Positions 51,936-60,400 of a stretch of DNA of 64,000 nucleotides are shown here, piece by piece. Location of the stretch: contig NZ_JAGKJI010000023.1 in assembly GCF_020329485.1 (NCBI RefSeq), forward strand, positions 41,575 to 105,574, given 5' to 3'. How positions within the stretch are numbered: the first letter of the stretch is position 1; every line of letters starts with the position of its first letter. This DNA is from Bradyrhizobium cenepequi. Its GTDB lineage: Bacteria; Pseudomonadota; Alphaproteobacteria; Rhizobiales; Xanthobacteraceae. The notes below the pieces were generated by a model. The model ran no database searches. It saw only the letters and a list, made by a program, of their open reading frames with translations, and was not told where the DNA came from. A program made the position numbers and the translations under genes.

Positions 51936-53128
51936 CAGGCGTCGATGCCGCGCGTTGCCAGCACCGTCTTCATCCGCCGCGTCGCCAATTCCGGATTGGC
52001 GAGCAGGCCGGCTGCGTCGGCCAGCCGGAACAGTTCGGCGAGATGCAGCGTCGAGCGCGCGCTCTCCTGTCCGCCCACCATGGTGAAGTGATCCTGGTGG
52101 CCGTTGAGATAGGCCATGAACACGATGCCGGTCTTGTAGAAGCGCGTCGGCGCCTTGAAGATGTGGCGCGACAGCGGCACCGTCGGCCCCAGCACGTCAT
52201 GGAAGCCGGCCTCGTCGCCCGCGGCGAGCCGCGAGAGCGCGTAGGATGCGGCCGGCGCGATCGCATCGAAGATGCCGAGCAGCGCGTGCGAGAAACCCTG
52301 CTCGTCGCCCGCGATCAGTTCGGCATAGTTGAAGTCGTCGCCGGTATACATCTTGACCCGCGGATCAAGCCGCCGGCGCATGTCGATCTCGCGCTGCTTG
52401 TCGAGCAGCGATACCTTGACGCCGTCGACCTTCGCAGCGTGGTGATTGATGATGGCAACGGCCGTGTCCATCGCCTTGTCGAGCTCAGTGGTGCCCCAAT
52501 ATCCCGTCAGCGCCGGATCGAACATGTCGCCCAGCCAGTGGATGATCATGGGCTCGCGGACCTGCGACAGCACGCGGTCATAGACTTTTGCATAATCCTC
52601 CGCGCTGCGTCCGAGCTTTGCCAGCGCGCGCGACGCCATCAGGATGATGCGCCCGCCTGCCTTCTCAATCGCCGCGATCTGCTCCTCATAGGCGCGAATC
52701 ACATCGTCCAATGTCCTGGCGTCCTCCACCGCGAGGTGATCGGTGCCGGCGCCGGAGAACACCAGCGCATTGCCCCTGGCCTTCGCTGCGTTCACCGAGC
52801 GCCGGATCAATTCCAGCGAGGTGCTCCAGTCGAGCCCCATGCCGCGCTGCGCGGTGTCCATCGCCTCGGCAACGCCGAGCCCGAGATCCCAGACATGTTC
52901 GCGGAACGCGATCGTCCTGTCCCAGTCGACCGCCGCCGTGAGCCACGGATCAACATCGGCACGCGAGTCAGCGACGACATGCGCCGCCGAGAACGCGACG
53001 CGATTCAGTGTGCCCTCGAGCTTGGCGGGAAAGGTCCGCGACGCTGCAAGACGATAGGTCTCGAGGCCGCCACCTGCGGTTGGCAGCTTCAGGGAGAGCG
53101 AAGACATCGATGGGACTGGCCTGTTCAT
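51935..53128 (-). CDS. DUF993 family protein, dihydrodipicolinate-synthase-like
   Basis: 397 residues from the ATG at 53128 (AGGAC upstream); a longer frame overlapping the Gfo/Idh gene was rejected. It matches DUF993, an unstudied TIM-barrel family related to DapA-type aldolases: LDWSTSLELIRRSVNAAK, IIHWLGDMFDPALTGYWG and GVKVSLLDKQREIDMRRRL are recognisable. The Lys in GVKVSLLD is in a place where a Schiff-base lysine might sit. A retro-aldol or dehydratase step is an inference. Neighbours support a role in sugar-like catabolism. Confidence 0.85.
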   Translation of the reverse strand: MNRPVPSMSSLSLKLPTAGGGLETYRLAASRTFPAKLEGTLNRVAFSAAHVVADSRADVDPWLTAAVDWDRTIAFREHVWDLGLGVAEAMDTAQRGMGLDWSTSLELIRRSVNAAKARGNALVFSGAGTDHLAVEDARTLDDVIRAYEEQIAAIEKAGGRIILMASRALAKLGRSAEDYAKVYDRVLSQVREPMIIHWLGDMFDPALTGYWGTTELDKAMDTAVAIINHHAAKVDGVKVSLLDKQREIDMRRRLDPRVKMYTGDDFNYAELIAGDEQGFSHALLGIFDAIAPAASYALSRLAAGDEAGFHDVLGPTVPLSRHIFKAPTRFYKTGIVFMAYLNGHQDHFTMVGGQESARSTLHLAELFRLADAAGLLANPELATRRMKTVLATRGIDA

Positions 53129-53138
53129 AATCTTGTCC

Positions 53139-54290
53139 TCACAGCCTGATCGGTTCGACATCGATCCAGCGCCGCTCCTTCCAGCTCTTAAGCGCGCATT
53201 CGGCGAGCTGCACGCCCTTGGCGCCTTCGAGCAGCGTATACTTGTAGGGTGCGTCCTCGCAGACGTGGCGGATGAACATCTCCCACTGCTCCTTGAAACC
53301 GTTGTCGTAAGAGACATTGTCTGGCAGCTTCTGCCAGTCGGCATAGAAATCGTGCAGTCGCTTCTCGTCCGGATTCCACACGGGGCGCGGAGTCGCCTGC
53401 CGCGCCTGGATCATGCAGTCGGCCAGGCCTGCGACCGCCGAGCCATGGGTGCCGTCGACCTGGAAGGTGACGAGATCGTCGCGATAGACCCGCGTCACCC
53501 AGCTCATGTTGATATGCGCGATCACGCCACCCTTAAGCTGGAACGTGGCATAGGCGGAATCGTCAGCGGTGGCCTTGTAAGCCTTGCCCTTTTCGTCATA
53601 GCGCTCGGGGATGTCGGTCGTGCCAAGGCAGGAGATGCTCTGCACCTCGCCGAAGAGATTATCGAGGACGTAGCGCCAGTGGCAGACCATGTCGAGGATG
53701 ATGCCGCCGCCGTCCTCGCTGCGATAGTTCCAGGACGGCCGCTGCGCCTCCTGCCAGCCGCCCTCGAACACCCAGTAGCCGAACTCGCCGCGCACCGAGA
53801 GCATGCGGCCGAAGAAGCCCGAGTCGCGCAGGAAGGCGAGCTTCTTCAGGCCCGGCAGGAACAGCTTGTCCTGCACCGTGCCGTGCTTGAGGCCCTTGGC
53901 GTTGGCGAGCTTCACCACCGCGATCGCCTCCTCCAGATTGGTCGCGATCGGCTTCTCGCAATAGACATGCTTGCCGGCGTTGATCGCCTTGGTCAGCAGC
54001 GAGGGCCGTGCCTGGGTGGTTGCGGCGTCGAAGAACACGGCGTCATCAGGATTGGCCAGCGCCTTGTCGAGGTCGGTCGTGACGCGCGCGATCTCGAAGC
54101 GTTTTGCCAGTCCGCCGACCTTCTCGGCGTCGCGACCGACCAGGATCGGGTCCGGCATGATGCGGTCGCCATTCGACAACAGCACGCCGCCCTGATTGCG
54201 GATCGCGACGATCGAGCGGATCAGATGCTGGTTGAGCCCCATCCGGCCTGTGACGCCGTTCATGATCAGGCCGAGACGTTTGGTGGTCAT
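53139..54290 (-). CDS. Gfo/Idh/MocA family oxidoreductase
   Basis: 383 residues. N-terminal Rossmann fold (RLGLIMNGVTGRMGLNQHLIRSI), the family motif GKHVYCEKPIATNLEEA with the conserved EKP, and the catalytic region GGIILDMVCHWRYVL (GGGxxxDxxxH type). NAD(P)-dependent oxidation of a sugar or polyol hydroxyl is expected. Its start overlaps the enolase-like gene stop by 4 nt; the DUF993 gene follows 10 nt after. Confidence 0.9.
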   Translation of the reverse strand: MTTKRLGLIMNGVTGRMGLNQHLIRSIVAIRNQGGVLLSNGDRIMPDPILVGRDAEKVGGLAKRFEIARVTTDLDKALANPDDAVFFDAATTQARPSLLTKAINAGKHVYCEKPIATNLEEAIAVVKLANAKGLKHGTVQDKLFLPGLKKLAFLRDSGFFGRMLSVRGEFGYWVFEGGWQEAQRPSWNYRSEDGGGIILDMVCHWRYVLDNLFGEVQSISCLGTTDIPERYDEKGKAYKATADDSAYATFQLKGGVIAHINMSWVTRVYRDDLVTFQVDGTHGSAVAGLADCMIQARQATPRPVWNPDEKRLHDFYADWQKLPDNVSYDNGFKEQWEMFIRHVCEDAPYKYTLLEGAKGVQLAECALKSWKERRWIDVEPIRL

Positions 54291-55687
54291 AGTGCTTGCT
54301 CCTGCAGAATTCTTGTCGTTGGCCGCGCGAGCGGCGACAGGGTGGACCAGTCCGGATGCACGGAAGTGGCAAAGCCCGGCGTCGTCAGCGACCCCGTCAA
54401 CAGATCGCCGTCATGGATCGCGAGGCGCACCTTGCCGCCGACGCGGACATAGAGATCGGGATGCGCTGAGAGGAATGCCTCGGCTTCCGCCGCGGGCGTT
54501 TCGGCAAAGCCATCGACATAGTGGTGCCCGTTGCGTTCAGCGTGGGTGACACCGATCAGCGCGCCGAGCGCCAGATCCTGCTGCACGGCAAGCCCCGCCT
54601 GGCAGGTCAGATCCTCGCCACTGACGAAATATGCTTTGCCATCCGCGCTCCATTTCGCTGCGCGCGTCGCGTTGACGATCGACTTGTAGAGGCCCTTGCA
54701 GGATTTCGAGGAGATGCCGCGATAGCCAAGCGCCCGCACCGCCGGGAACGCATCGTAGGAATCATCGGCCTCGTCGATAATGAAGCCGCGTGTCGCCAGC
54801 GCGCCCAGCGCCGAGGCCTTGGTGATGTCGCGCGGCATCGGCTGCTCGATATAGAGCAGCTTTGAGGCGATCGGCTGCAATGCGCTATCATGGTCCAGGC
54901 GATCGCCCAGCGCGCCGAGCGCCGCAAGGTCGGCATATTGCTCGTTGGCGTCGAGCGTCACCTTGTAGTCGTGCGGCAGCGTTGCCAGTTCGTTGCCGAT
55001 CCGGATCAGCCGCGCCGCGTCATGTTCGGGATCGCCGTTGAGCTTGAGCTTGAAGTAGCGCGCGCCGACGCTCTCTTTTGGATCGGCAACGCCGCCCTCG
55101 CCTTCGACCTTGTCGTCGAGGCCAACGGTGTGCCGGATCGCGACGCGATCGAGCCGCTTGCGCCCTGCAAGAAAGCCGGAAATCTCTTCATCGCTCAAGT
55201 CGGGCGACAGCCGCGCATCGATACCGGCAATGTTCTGCGCCATGCCGTCGAAGAAGTTGACGCCGACCGCGCGCAACAGCGCATCCAGGATCGCCTTGTC
55301 GATTTCCGCCGGCCCATAGGCTGCCGCCAATGGCGGGATATCCTCTCTTGCGCAGGCCTCGACCTGCGCGCCAATGCAGGCTGCATGCAGGCCGAACGCC
55401 GTCTCAAAAGTCGAATGCGCCAGATAAAGCTCGCGCGCGATCAATAGCGACCGCCGAAGTTCGTCCACGGTCTCTTCCGGCGCCAGCTGCGGTCGCTTGT
55501 CGAACCATTTCGGCACTAGGAACTCGGCGCTCGCACCCACCGCCCGCCCCTTCCCCTCGACCTCGATCTCAACCCTCACGAAGGCTTGGGGGGTCGCATT
55601 GACCACGACCGCGCCAAAGCGGAACGGCCGAGCAAAGCTGACCGGACGTTCGAACAGGGCGATATCTCGGACAATGAGGGGCGGCAT
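54287..55687 (-). CDS. Enolase-superfamily protein (mandelate racemase / muconate lactonising-like)
   Basis: 466 residues, longer than the usual 360-400. Barrel motifs are present in order: the KLKLNGD lysine strand, LDANEQY (metal Asp), IEQPMPRD (metal Glu), FIIDEADDSYDAF, and the SSKSCKGLYKSIVNA lysine. The metal and base residues appear kept, so the protein is probably an active dehydratase, racemase or cycloisomerase on a carboxylate substrate. It lies 6 nt after the ABC ATPase gene, so it is part of the same operon. Confidence 0.88.
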   Translation of the reverse strand: MPPLIVRDIALFERPVSFARPFRFGAVVVNATPQAFVRVEIEVEGKGRAVGASAEFLVPKWFDKRPQLAPEETVDELRRSLLIARELYLAHSTFETAFGLHAACIGAQVEACAREDIPPLAAAYGPAEIDKAILDALLRAVGVNFFDGMAQNIAGIDARLSPDLSDEEISGFLAGRKRLDRVAIRHTVGLDDKVEGEGGVADPKESVGARYFKLKLNGDPEHDAARLIRIGNELATLPHDYKVTLDANEQYADLAALGALGDRLDHDSALQPIASKLLYIEQPMPRDITKASALGALATRGFIIDEADDSYDAFPAVRALGYRGISSKSCKGLYKSIVNATRAAKWSADGKAYFVSGEDLTCQAGLAVQQDLALGALIGVTHAERNGHHYVDGFAETPAAEAEAFLSAHPDLYVRVGGKVRLAIHDGDLLTGSLTTPGFATSVHPDWSTLSPLARPTTRILQEQAL

Positions 55688-55693
55688 CGAAGC

Positions 55694-56560
55694 TCAGTCC
55701 AGCGACCCTTGCGTGAAGAAATGCTTGCGAATGCGCTGCACCAGTTCGGTGAAGACGGGATCTGACATCGCATCCAGCGAGCGCGGCCGCGGCAGCGGCA
55801 CGTCGTAGATCGCGGCGATCGCGCCGGGCCGCTCGGTCATCACAAGCACGCGGTCGGCGAGAAACACGGCCTCGGGAATCGAGTGCGTGATCAGCAGCAC
55901 CGTCTTGCCGGTCTCGCGCTGGATCCGCATCAGCTCGACATTCATGCGCTCGCGCGTCATGGCGTCCAGCGCGCCGAACGGCTCGTCCATCAGCATGATC
56001 TTGGGATCATGCACCAGCGCGCGGCAGATCGAGGCGCGCTGCTGCATGCCGCCGGAGAGCTGCCACGGCAGCTTCTTCTCGAAGCCTTCGAGGCCGACCA
56101 GCTTCAGAAGCTCTTTCGCGCGCGGCAGGTACTTCTCCCGCGACAGCTTCTTCATGTCGATCGGCAGCATCACGTTGGAGAGGATGTTCCTCCACGGTAG
56201 CAGCAGCGCGTTCTGGAAGACGATGCCGACATTGCCGTGCGGCTTCGTCACCTGTTCGCCCTCGACCAGGATATCGCCGGTCGTGGGCGGCAACAGGCCG
56301 GAGATCATCTTGAGCAGAGTCGACTTGCCGCAGCCGGATGGGCCGACCACGACGAAGAACTCGCCCTGATTGATGTGGAAGTCGAGCGGCCGCAGCGACG
56401 GCACGTCTCCATCGCGCGAGCGATAAGTCTTGGAGACTCCGGACAGCTTGATGCCGGACGTCTCGCCGGCGGCACGGTCGGAAACCAGGCGCAGATGCGC
56501 GGCTGGTTGGTCCACATGGCTTTGGCTTTGTGTCGCCGGCTTCATCGGCAGCGCTTTCAC
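55694..56560 (-). CDS. ABC transporter ATP-binding protein (SsuB/TauB type)
   Basis: 288 residues. Walker A GPSGCGKST, Q-loop IVFQNALLLPW, signature LSGGMQQRASICRAL and Walker B IMLMDEPFGALDAMTR are typical of nitrate/sulfonate/taurine-type ATPases. The GTG start overlaps the binding-protein stop by 4 nt; an ATG five codons later is possible. It energises the importer at 56557-58493. Confidence 0.93.
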   Translation of the reverse strand: MKALPMKPATQSQSHVDQPAAHLRLVSDRAAGETSGIKLSGVSKTYRSRDGDVPSLRPLDFHINQGEFFVVVGPSGCGKSTLLKMISGLLPPTTGDILVEGEQVTKPHGNVGIVFQNALLLPWRNILSNVMLPIDMKKLSREKYLPRAKELLKLVGLEGFEKKLPWQLSGGMQQRASICRALVHDPKIMLMDEPFGALDAMTRERMNVELMRIQRETGKTVLLITHSIPEAVFLADRVLVMTERPGAIAAIYDVPLPRPRSLDAMSDPVFTELVQRIRKHFFTQGSLD

Positions 56561-57552
56561 GAGTCGCCCTTCGGCAGATAGTCGTTGGTGTAGAAGGCCT
56601 TCGGATTGTCCTTGGCCTTGGGATCGAGCCCGCCATATTCGACCATCAGATTGACGGAGTCCGTCATGTTCTGATCGGTGACCTGGAATGGTCGCTTGGT
56701 CTTGGTCTCACTGGTGCGATAGAGCGGGATCGTCAATTCAAAGCCTTGCGTCAGGGTCTCGATCTTGCCGCCCTTGGGGTTGGCATCGAGGATCGACTGC
56801 GCCGCCGCCTTCGGCTCCTTCTCGGCGGCTTCCACCGCCTTGGTCGTCACCGACATGAAGCGGCGGACGAGATCGGCGTTGGCTTTCACATAATCGCTGT
56901 TGGCGATGATGCCCGAGGAGACCAGCTGGATGCCGTAGTCGGCGAACTTGATCGGATAGACATCCTTGCCGGTGGCGTCCTTGATCTTCATTGACTGGTC
57001 CATGACGTAGCCGAGCAACAGATCAGCCTGACCGTTGATGACCGCGTTCAGCTTGGTCTGGCCGTCGCCGGCGACCGTCTGGAAATCGCTCTCCTTCAGG
57101 CCGGTCTTCTTCAGGAACAGCGGCCAGATCTGCGTCATGGAATCTGCCGGCGTGATCGCAACCGTCTTGCCCTTGATGTCCTCGGGCTTCCGGATGTTCT
57201 TGTCGACGAAGCCCATCGCCGACATCGGGCTGGTCTGCAGCAGCACGCCAGTTGCGATGACGGGCGCACCCTTCACCGCCGCGCGCATCATGGTGGGGAT
57301 GTCGACATAGCCGAAATTGGCGGTCTTGGCGGCCACCGCCTGCGTGGTCGCAGCTGAGCCGCGGCCCTCCTGGATTTCGAGGTCGATGCCCTCGGCGGCA
57401 TAGATGCCCTTGGCCTTGCCGTAATAGAACGGCGCGTGCTCGCCATAAACGTACCAGTTCAGCATCAGCACCACCTTGTCGGCGGCCGATGCCGGAAGCA
57501 CCGAAATCGCCGTCAAGGTTAGCGTCGCCAAGACTACAGCTATCAATCGCAT
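56557..57552 (-). CDS. ABC transporter substrate-binding protein, NMT1/THI5-like
   Basis: 331 residues. Signal peptide MRLIAVVLATLTLTAISVLPASAA cleaved near residue 24; the mature start MLNWYVYGEHAPFYYGKAKGIYAAEGIDLEI is a clear NMT1/THI5-like signature. This family binds small, often planar or anionic ligands such as pyrimidines, nitrate, sulfonates or aromatic acids. The GGAGGAG site fixes the start. A longer frame through the upstream palindrome (containing RAKRSNP) is an artefact. Confidence 0.92.
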   Translation of the reverse strand: MRLIAVVLATLTLTAISVLPASAADKVVLMLNWYVYGEHAPFYYGKAKGIYAAEGIDLEIQEGRGSAATTQAVAAKTANFGYVDIPTMMRAAVKGAPVIATGVLLQTSPMSAMGFVDKNIRKPEDIKGKTVAITPADSMTQIWPLFLKKTGLKESDFQTVAGDGQTKLNAVINGQADLLLGYVMDQSMKIKDATGKDVYPIKFADYGIQLVSSGIIANSDYVKANADLVRRFMSVTTKAVEAAEKEPKAAAQSILDANPKGGKIETLTQGFELTIPLYRTSETKTKRPFQVTDQNMTDSVNLMVEYGGLDPKAKDNPKAFYTNDYLPKGDS

Positions 57553-57572
57553 CTTGTTCTCCTCCCTCTCCC

Positions 57573-57650
57573 CGTCATTGCGAGCGAAGCGAAGCAATCC
57601 ATCCTTCCACCTGCGGCGCCATGGATTGCTTCGCTTCGCTCGCAATGACG
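57573..57650. repeat. Palindromic repeat, family A, inside transporter operon
   Basis: Arms CGTCATTGCGAGCGAAGCGA and TCGCTTCGCTCGCAATGACG, inner AAGCAATCCAT and ATGGATTGCTT, with a loop of about 18 nt. It lies between the permease and binding-protein genes, which are transcribed toward decreasing coordinates. Confidence 0.9.
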
Positions 57651-57683
57651 ACAAACCTTTATGTTGTTGTCTTTCTCGATAAC

Positions 57684-58493
57684 TCACGAAGCGAAAATAA
57701 TGTCCTCGCGCTGGCTGACGTGCCAGGGAATAACCAGGCGTTCGATACGGTCGACGACCCAGAACAGGACGACGCCCAGCAGCGCCAGGATCACCAGCGC
57801 TGCGAACATCGTCGGCAGGTCAAAGGTTCCAATCGAGCGCTGCATCACATAGCCAATGCCGGAATTGGAGCCGACGAACTCGCCGACAACGGCACCGACC
57901 ACCGCCAGCGTCACCGATACTTTCAGTCCGGAAAAGATCGCCGGCATTGCATGCGGCAGGTTGACGGCGCGGAACACCTGGAAGCGGCTGCCCTGCATCG
58001 CGCGCGCGAGATCGACCATATCAGGATCAACCGATTTGAATCCCTGCACCGCCGAGACCACCACCGGGAAGAAGCCGAGCAGGAACGCCGAGATCACCTT
58101 CGGGATGATGCCGAACCCGAACCACACCACGAACAGCGGCGCGATCGCGATCTTCGGCACCGACTGCGAGAACACCAAGAGCGGATATACATAGCTTTCC
58201 ACCGTCTTCGATCCCGCGATCAGCATCGCAACGGGAATGCCGAACACGGCCGACAACAGGAAACCGCAGATCGTCGCATACGTCGTCGGCCAGGACTGCC
58301 GCAAGAGTTCCGGCCAGTCCGTCCGCAGCACGGCGACGACGTCTCCCGGCGCCGGGATCTGGTAGGCGGGAATCTGGAACAGGCGGATGGCGAGGTCCCA
58401 GGCCACTACGATGAACACCAGGAACAAAAATGGGCGCACCCACGCCGCATTCAGCAGCCTCGACAGGCCGCCCGCGTCCTTGCTCTCCGCCAC
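57684..58493 (-). CDS. ABC transporter permease (SsuC/TauC type)
   Basis: 269 residues with six membrane segments. The binding-protein-dependent loop PVVVSAVQGFKSVDPDMVDLARAMQGSRFQVFRAVNLPHAMPAIFSGLK is the EAA-type coupling region. The start is a GTG with AGGGAAACGG upstream. First gene of the seven-gene operon; a family C palindrome and the TetR gene lie upstream. Confidence 0.92.
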   Translation of the reverse strand: MAESKDAGGLSRLLNAAWVRPFLFLVFIVVAWDLAIRLFQIPAYQIPAPGDVVAVLRTDWPELLRQSWPTTYATICGFLLSAVFGIPVAMLIAGSKTVESYVYPLLVFSQSVPKIAIAPLFVVWFGFGIIPKVISAFLLGFFPVVVSAVQGFKSVDPDMVDLARAMQGSRFQVFRAVNLPHAMPAIFSGLKVSVTLAVVGAVVGEFVGSNSGIGYVMQRSIGTFDLPTMFAALVILALLGVVLFWVVDRIERLVIPWHVSQREDIIFAS

Positions 58494-58589
58494 GTTCCGT
58501 TTCCCTGCTTGGATTGTTATCGGAGGGGAAATTAACCCGTTGGATAAATACTGTCCAGCCCGATTCCATCAAGCTTTTGGGCGCACTCC

Positions 58590-58625
58590 GTCGTCATGCC
58601 CGGGCCTTGACCCGGGCATGACGAC
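58590..58625. repeat. Short palindrome, family C
   Basis: Near-perfect inverted repeat GTCGTCATGCCCGGG-CCTTGA-CCCGGGCATGACGAC. It lies between the end of the TetR gene and the start of the transporter operon and may terminate TetR transcription. Confidence 0.85.
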
Positions 58626-58651
58626 GCAATGCAACAATTGCGCGCTAAGGG

Positions 58652-59359
58652 TTAAACTGCCTGCTGCGCCGTCACCTGGAGCTTCGGCGCCTTGCTCTTG
58701 CCGAACGCTGCGATCGACTTTCCGGTGAGCGCTGCCAATACCAGCGCAATCATGTGCTCCAGTCGTTCATCGCGGGCGTCCTTCGACAAGAGATCGCGGC
58801 CGAAGATCACGCTCAGCGTCGCGCTGTTGGAGAGATAGAAGAAGGCGAGCGCGGCGATCGAGATGTAGAGCTGCACGGGATCGACTGCGACGCGGAAATC
58901 GCCGCTCTCCACGCCGCGTGTCACGACGGTGCGGATCATCTCGACGAACGGCGAATGCATCGATTTGACCTTGGTCGAACGCTTCAAATGCCGCGCTTTT
59001 GCAAGATTCTCGGTATTCAGCAGCGCCAGGAATTCCGGGTTGCGGATGAAATAGTTCCAGGTGAAATCGATCAGGCGCGCGATCGCCTCGGGCGGCTCGA
59101 GGTGTTCGAGATCGAGCCCACGTTCCTCGGCGCGGATCTTCTCATAGGCGCCTTCGAGCACCTCGAGATAGAGGTCCTCCTTGTTGCCGACGTGGTAGTA
59201 GAGCATGCGCTTGTTGGCGCCGGCGTTCTTGGCGATGCTGTCGACGCGCGCGCCGGCGAGCCCATGGGCAGCAAACTCCGCCTTCGCGGCCTCCAGGATG
59301 CGCAGCCGCATCCCTTCGGGGTCACGCTGCCACTTCAGAATTCGCTTTGTCTTGGCCAA
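58652..59359 (-). CDS. TetR/AcrR-family transcriptional regulator
   Basis: 235 residues from a TTG; the next in-frame ATG is 16 codons later but would cut off a conserved RDPEGMRLRILEAA start. The helix-turn-helix is AKAEFAAHGLAGARVDSIAKNAGANKRMLYYHVGNKEDLY, typical of the RutR-like branch. It lies upstream of and on the same strand as the 51-58 kb operon, so it is the candidate regulator. Effector unknown. Confidence 0.9.
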   Translation of the reverse strand: MAKTKRILKWQRDPEGMRLRILEAAKAEFAAHGLAGARVDSIAKNAGANKRMLYYHVGNKEDLYLEVLEGAYEKIRAEERGLDLEHLEPPEAIARLIDFTWNYFIRNPEFLALLNTENLAKARHLKRSTKVKSMHSPFVEMIRTVVTRGVESGDFRVAVDPVQLYISIAALAFFYLSNSATLSVIFGRDLLSKDARDERLEHMIALVLAALTGKSIAAFGKSKAPKLQVTAQQAV

Positions 59360-59433
59360 TCGGATCGCTCAATTCAGTCGGAACGCTGGATGTAGCACGG
59401 CGCGCAGCGTTTGAGAATGAATCTCCGCACCTC

Positions 59434-59518
59434 CGTCATTGCGAGCGCAGCGAAGCGTGCCACCATCGCGAGCGCGGTGCTGGATGGTGGGCACGGCGCA
59501 AGTGCGCCTTTGCCCACC
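59434..59518. repeat. Half copy of family A palindrome joined to another hairpin repeat
   Basis: A lone left arm CGTCATTGCGAGCGCAGCGA is followed by a different palindrome with arms GGTGGGCA and TTGCCCACC around GGCGCA/TGCGCC (59486-59518). It lies in the gap between the VOC and TetR genes. Confidence 0.6.
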
Positions 59519-59548
59519 CTACGGACTGGAGCAGACGTGAGAGAATCG

Positions 59549-60400
59549 TTACGCCGCCACTGGCGGAGCGGATGGCTGCACCAGCAACGTCGGCACGCTG
59601 CAGGTGCTATTGCGCACGGTCATCACGCGCGTGCCCCGCTTGCGGCCGGTGCGGATCTCCGAGATGTCGACGCCGGCGGCAACAAGCCGTGCATGCGTGG
59701 CGTCGATGTCGGTGACACGCCAGCAGATGCCACGCAAGCGGTCCGGTGCGTCGGCTTCCAGCTTGCCGGGCTTGTGCGCGACCTCGACAACCAAATCGCC
59801 GCAGCGGAAGAACATCAGCCGGCCCCAATCGGGATGCGCCCGGTCCAGCGCCATGTTGAGGCCGAGGCGGGCGCCATAGAGCGCGGCGGTCCGTTCGGGA
59901 TCGGCGGTCGCGACGACCACATGATCCATCGCAGTGATGCCTGCGGGCTGGCTGCGGACCGAGAGCGGACGCTCCTTCTCCCGCTCGAGGAAAAACAGTC
60001 GCACGCCGCGCGTCGCGTCGGTGGCGGCGCGGGTGCGCTTCCACGACAGTGTCGCCCCAGAAATCTCGTCCTGGCTCTCCACCTCCGAGACCGGCTCGGG
60101 CCGCAGCGTTAGCCGTTCCAGCCGGCGGCGCATCCTTTCGATGTCGTTGGTCCGGAAGCACAGGCTCGCGAGCCCCTCGCCCTGCGATGCCAGCACCGCG
60201 CGGATGCGGCCGGCGTTTTCGCCTTCGCCGCTCGGCGCCATCAATTCCAGCGACGTGTTGTCGAGCGTGAACAGTACCCGCGCGGCGCCATCGCTGACAT
60301 TCTTCCATGCTGGCGAGCGCGCGAACAGCGTCTCGTAGGCGGCCGTCGCCGCTTCGATATCGCCGGTGAGGACAACGGCATGGTCCAGCGCGGTGATCAT
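59549..60400 (-). CDS. VOC superfamily (glyoxalase/bleomycin-resistance-like) two-domain protein
   Basis: 283 residues. Two VOC modules: the first begins ALDHAVVLTGDIEAATAAYETLF and the second MDHVVVATADPERTAALYGARLGLNMALD. Each is a beta-alpha-beta-beta-beta unit that together can bind a metal. Its start overlaps the glutamate dehydrogenase stop (ATGA), so the two are translationally coupled. The function is unknown; dioxygenase, lyase or isomerase activities are all possible in this superfamily. Confidence 0.85.
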   Translation of the reverse strand: MITALDHAVVLTGDIEAATAAYETLFARSPAWKNVSDGAARVLFTLDNTSLELMAPSGEGENAGRIRAVLASQGEGLASLCFRTNDIERMRRRLERLTLRPEPVSEVESQDEISGATLSWKRTRAATDATRGVRLFFLEREKERPLSVRSQPAGITAMDHVVVATADPERTAALYGARLGLNMALDRAHPDWGRLMFFRCGDLVVEVAHKPGKLEADAPDRLRGICWRVTDIDATHARLVAAGVDISEIRTGRKRGTRVMTVRNSTCSVPTLLVQPSAPPVAA

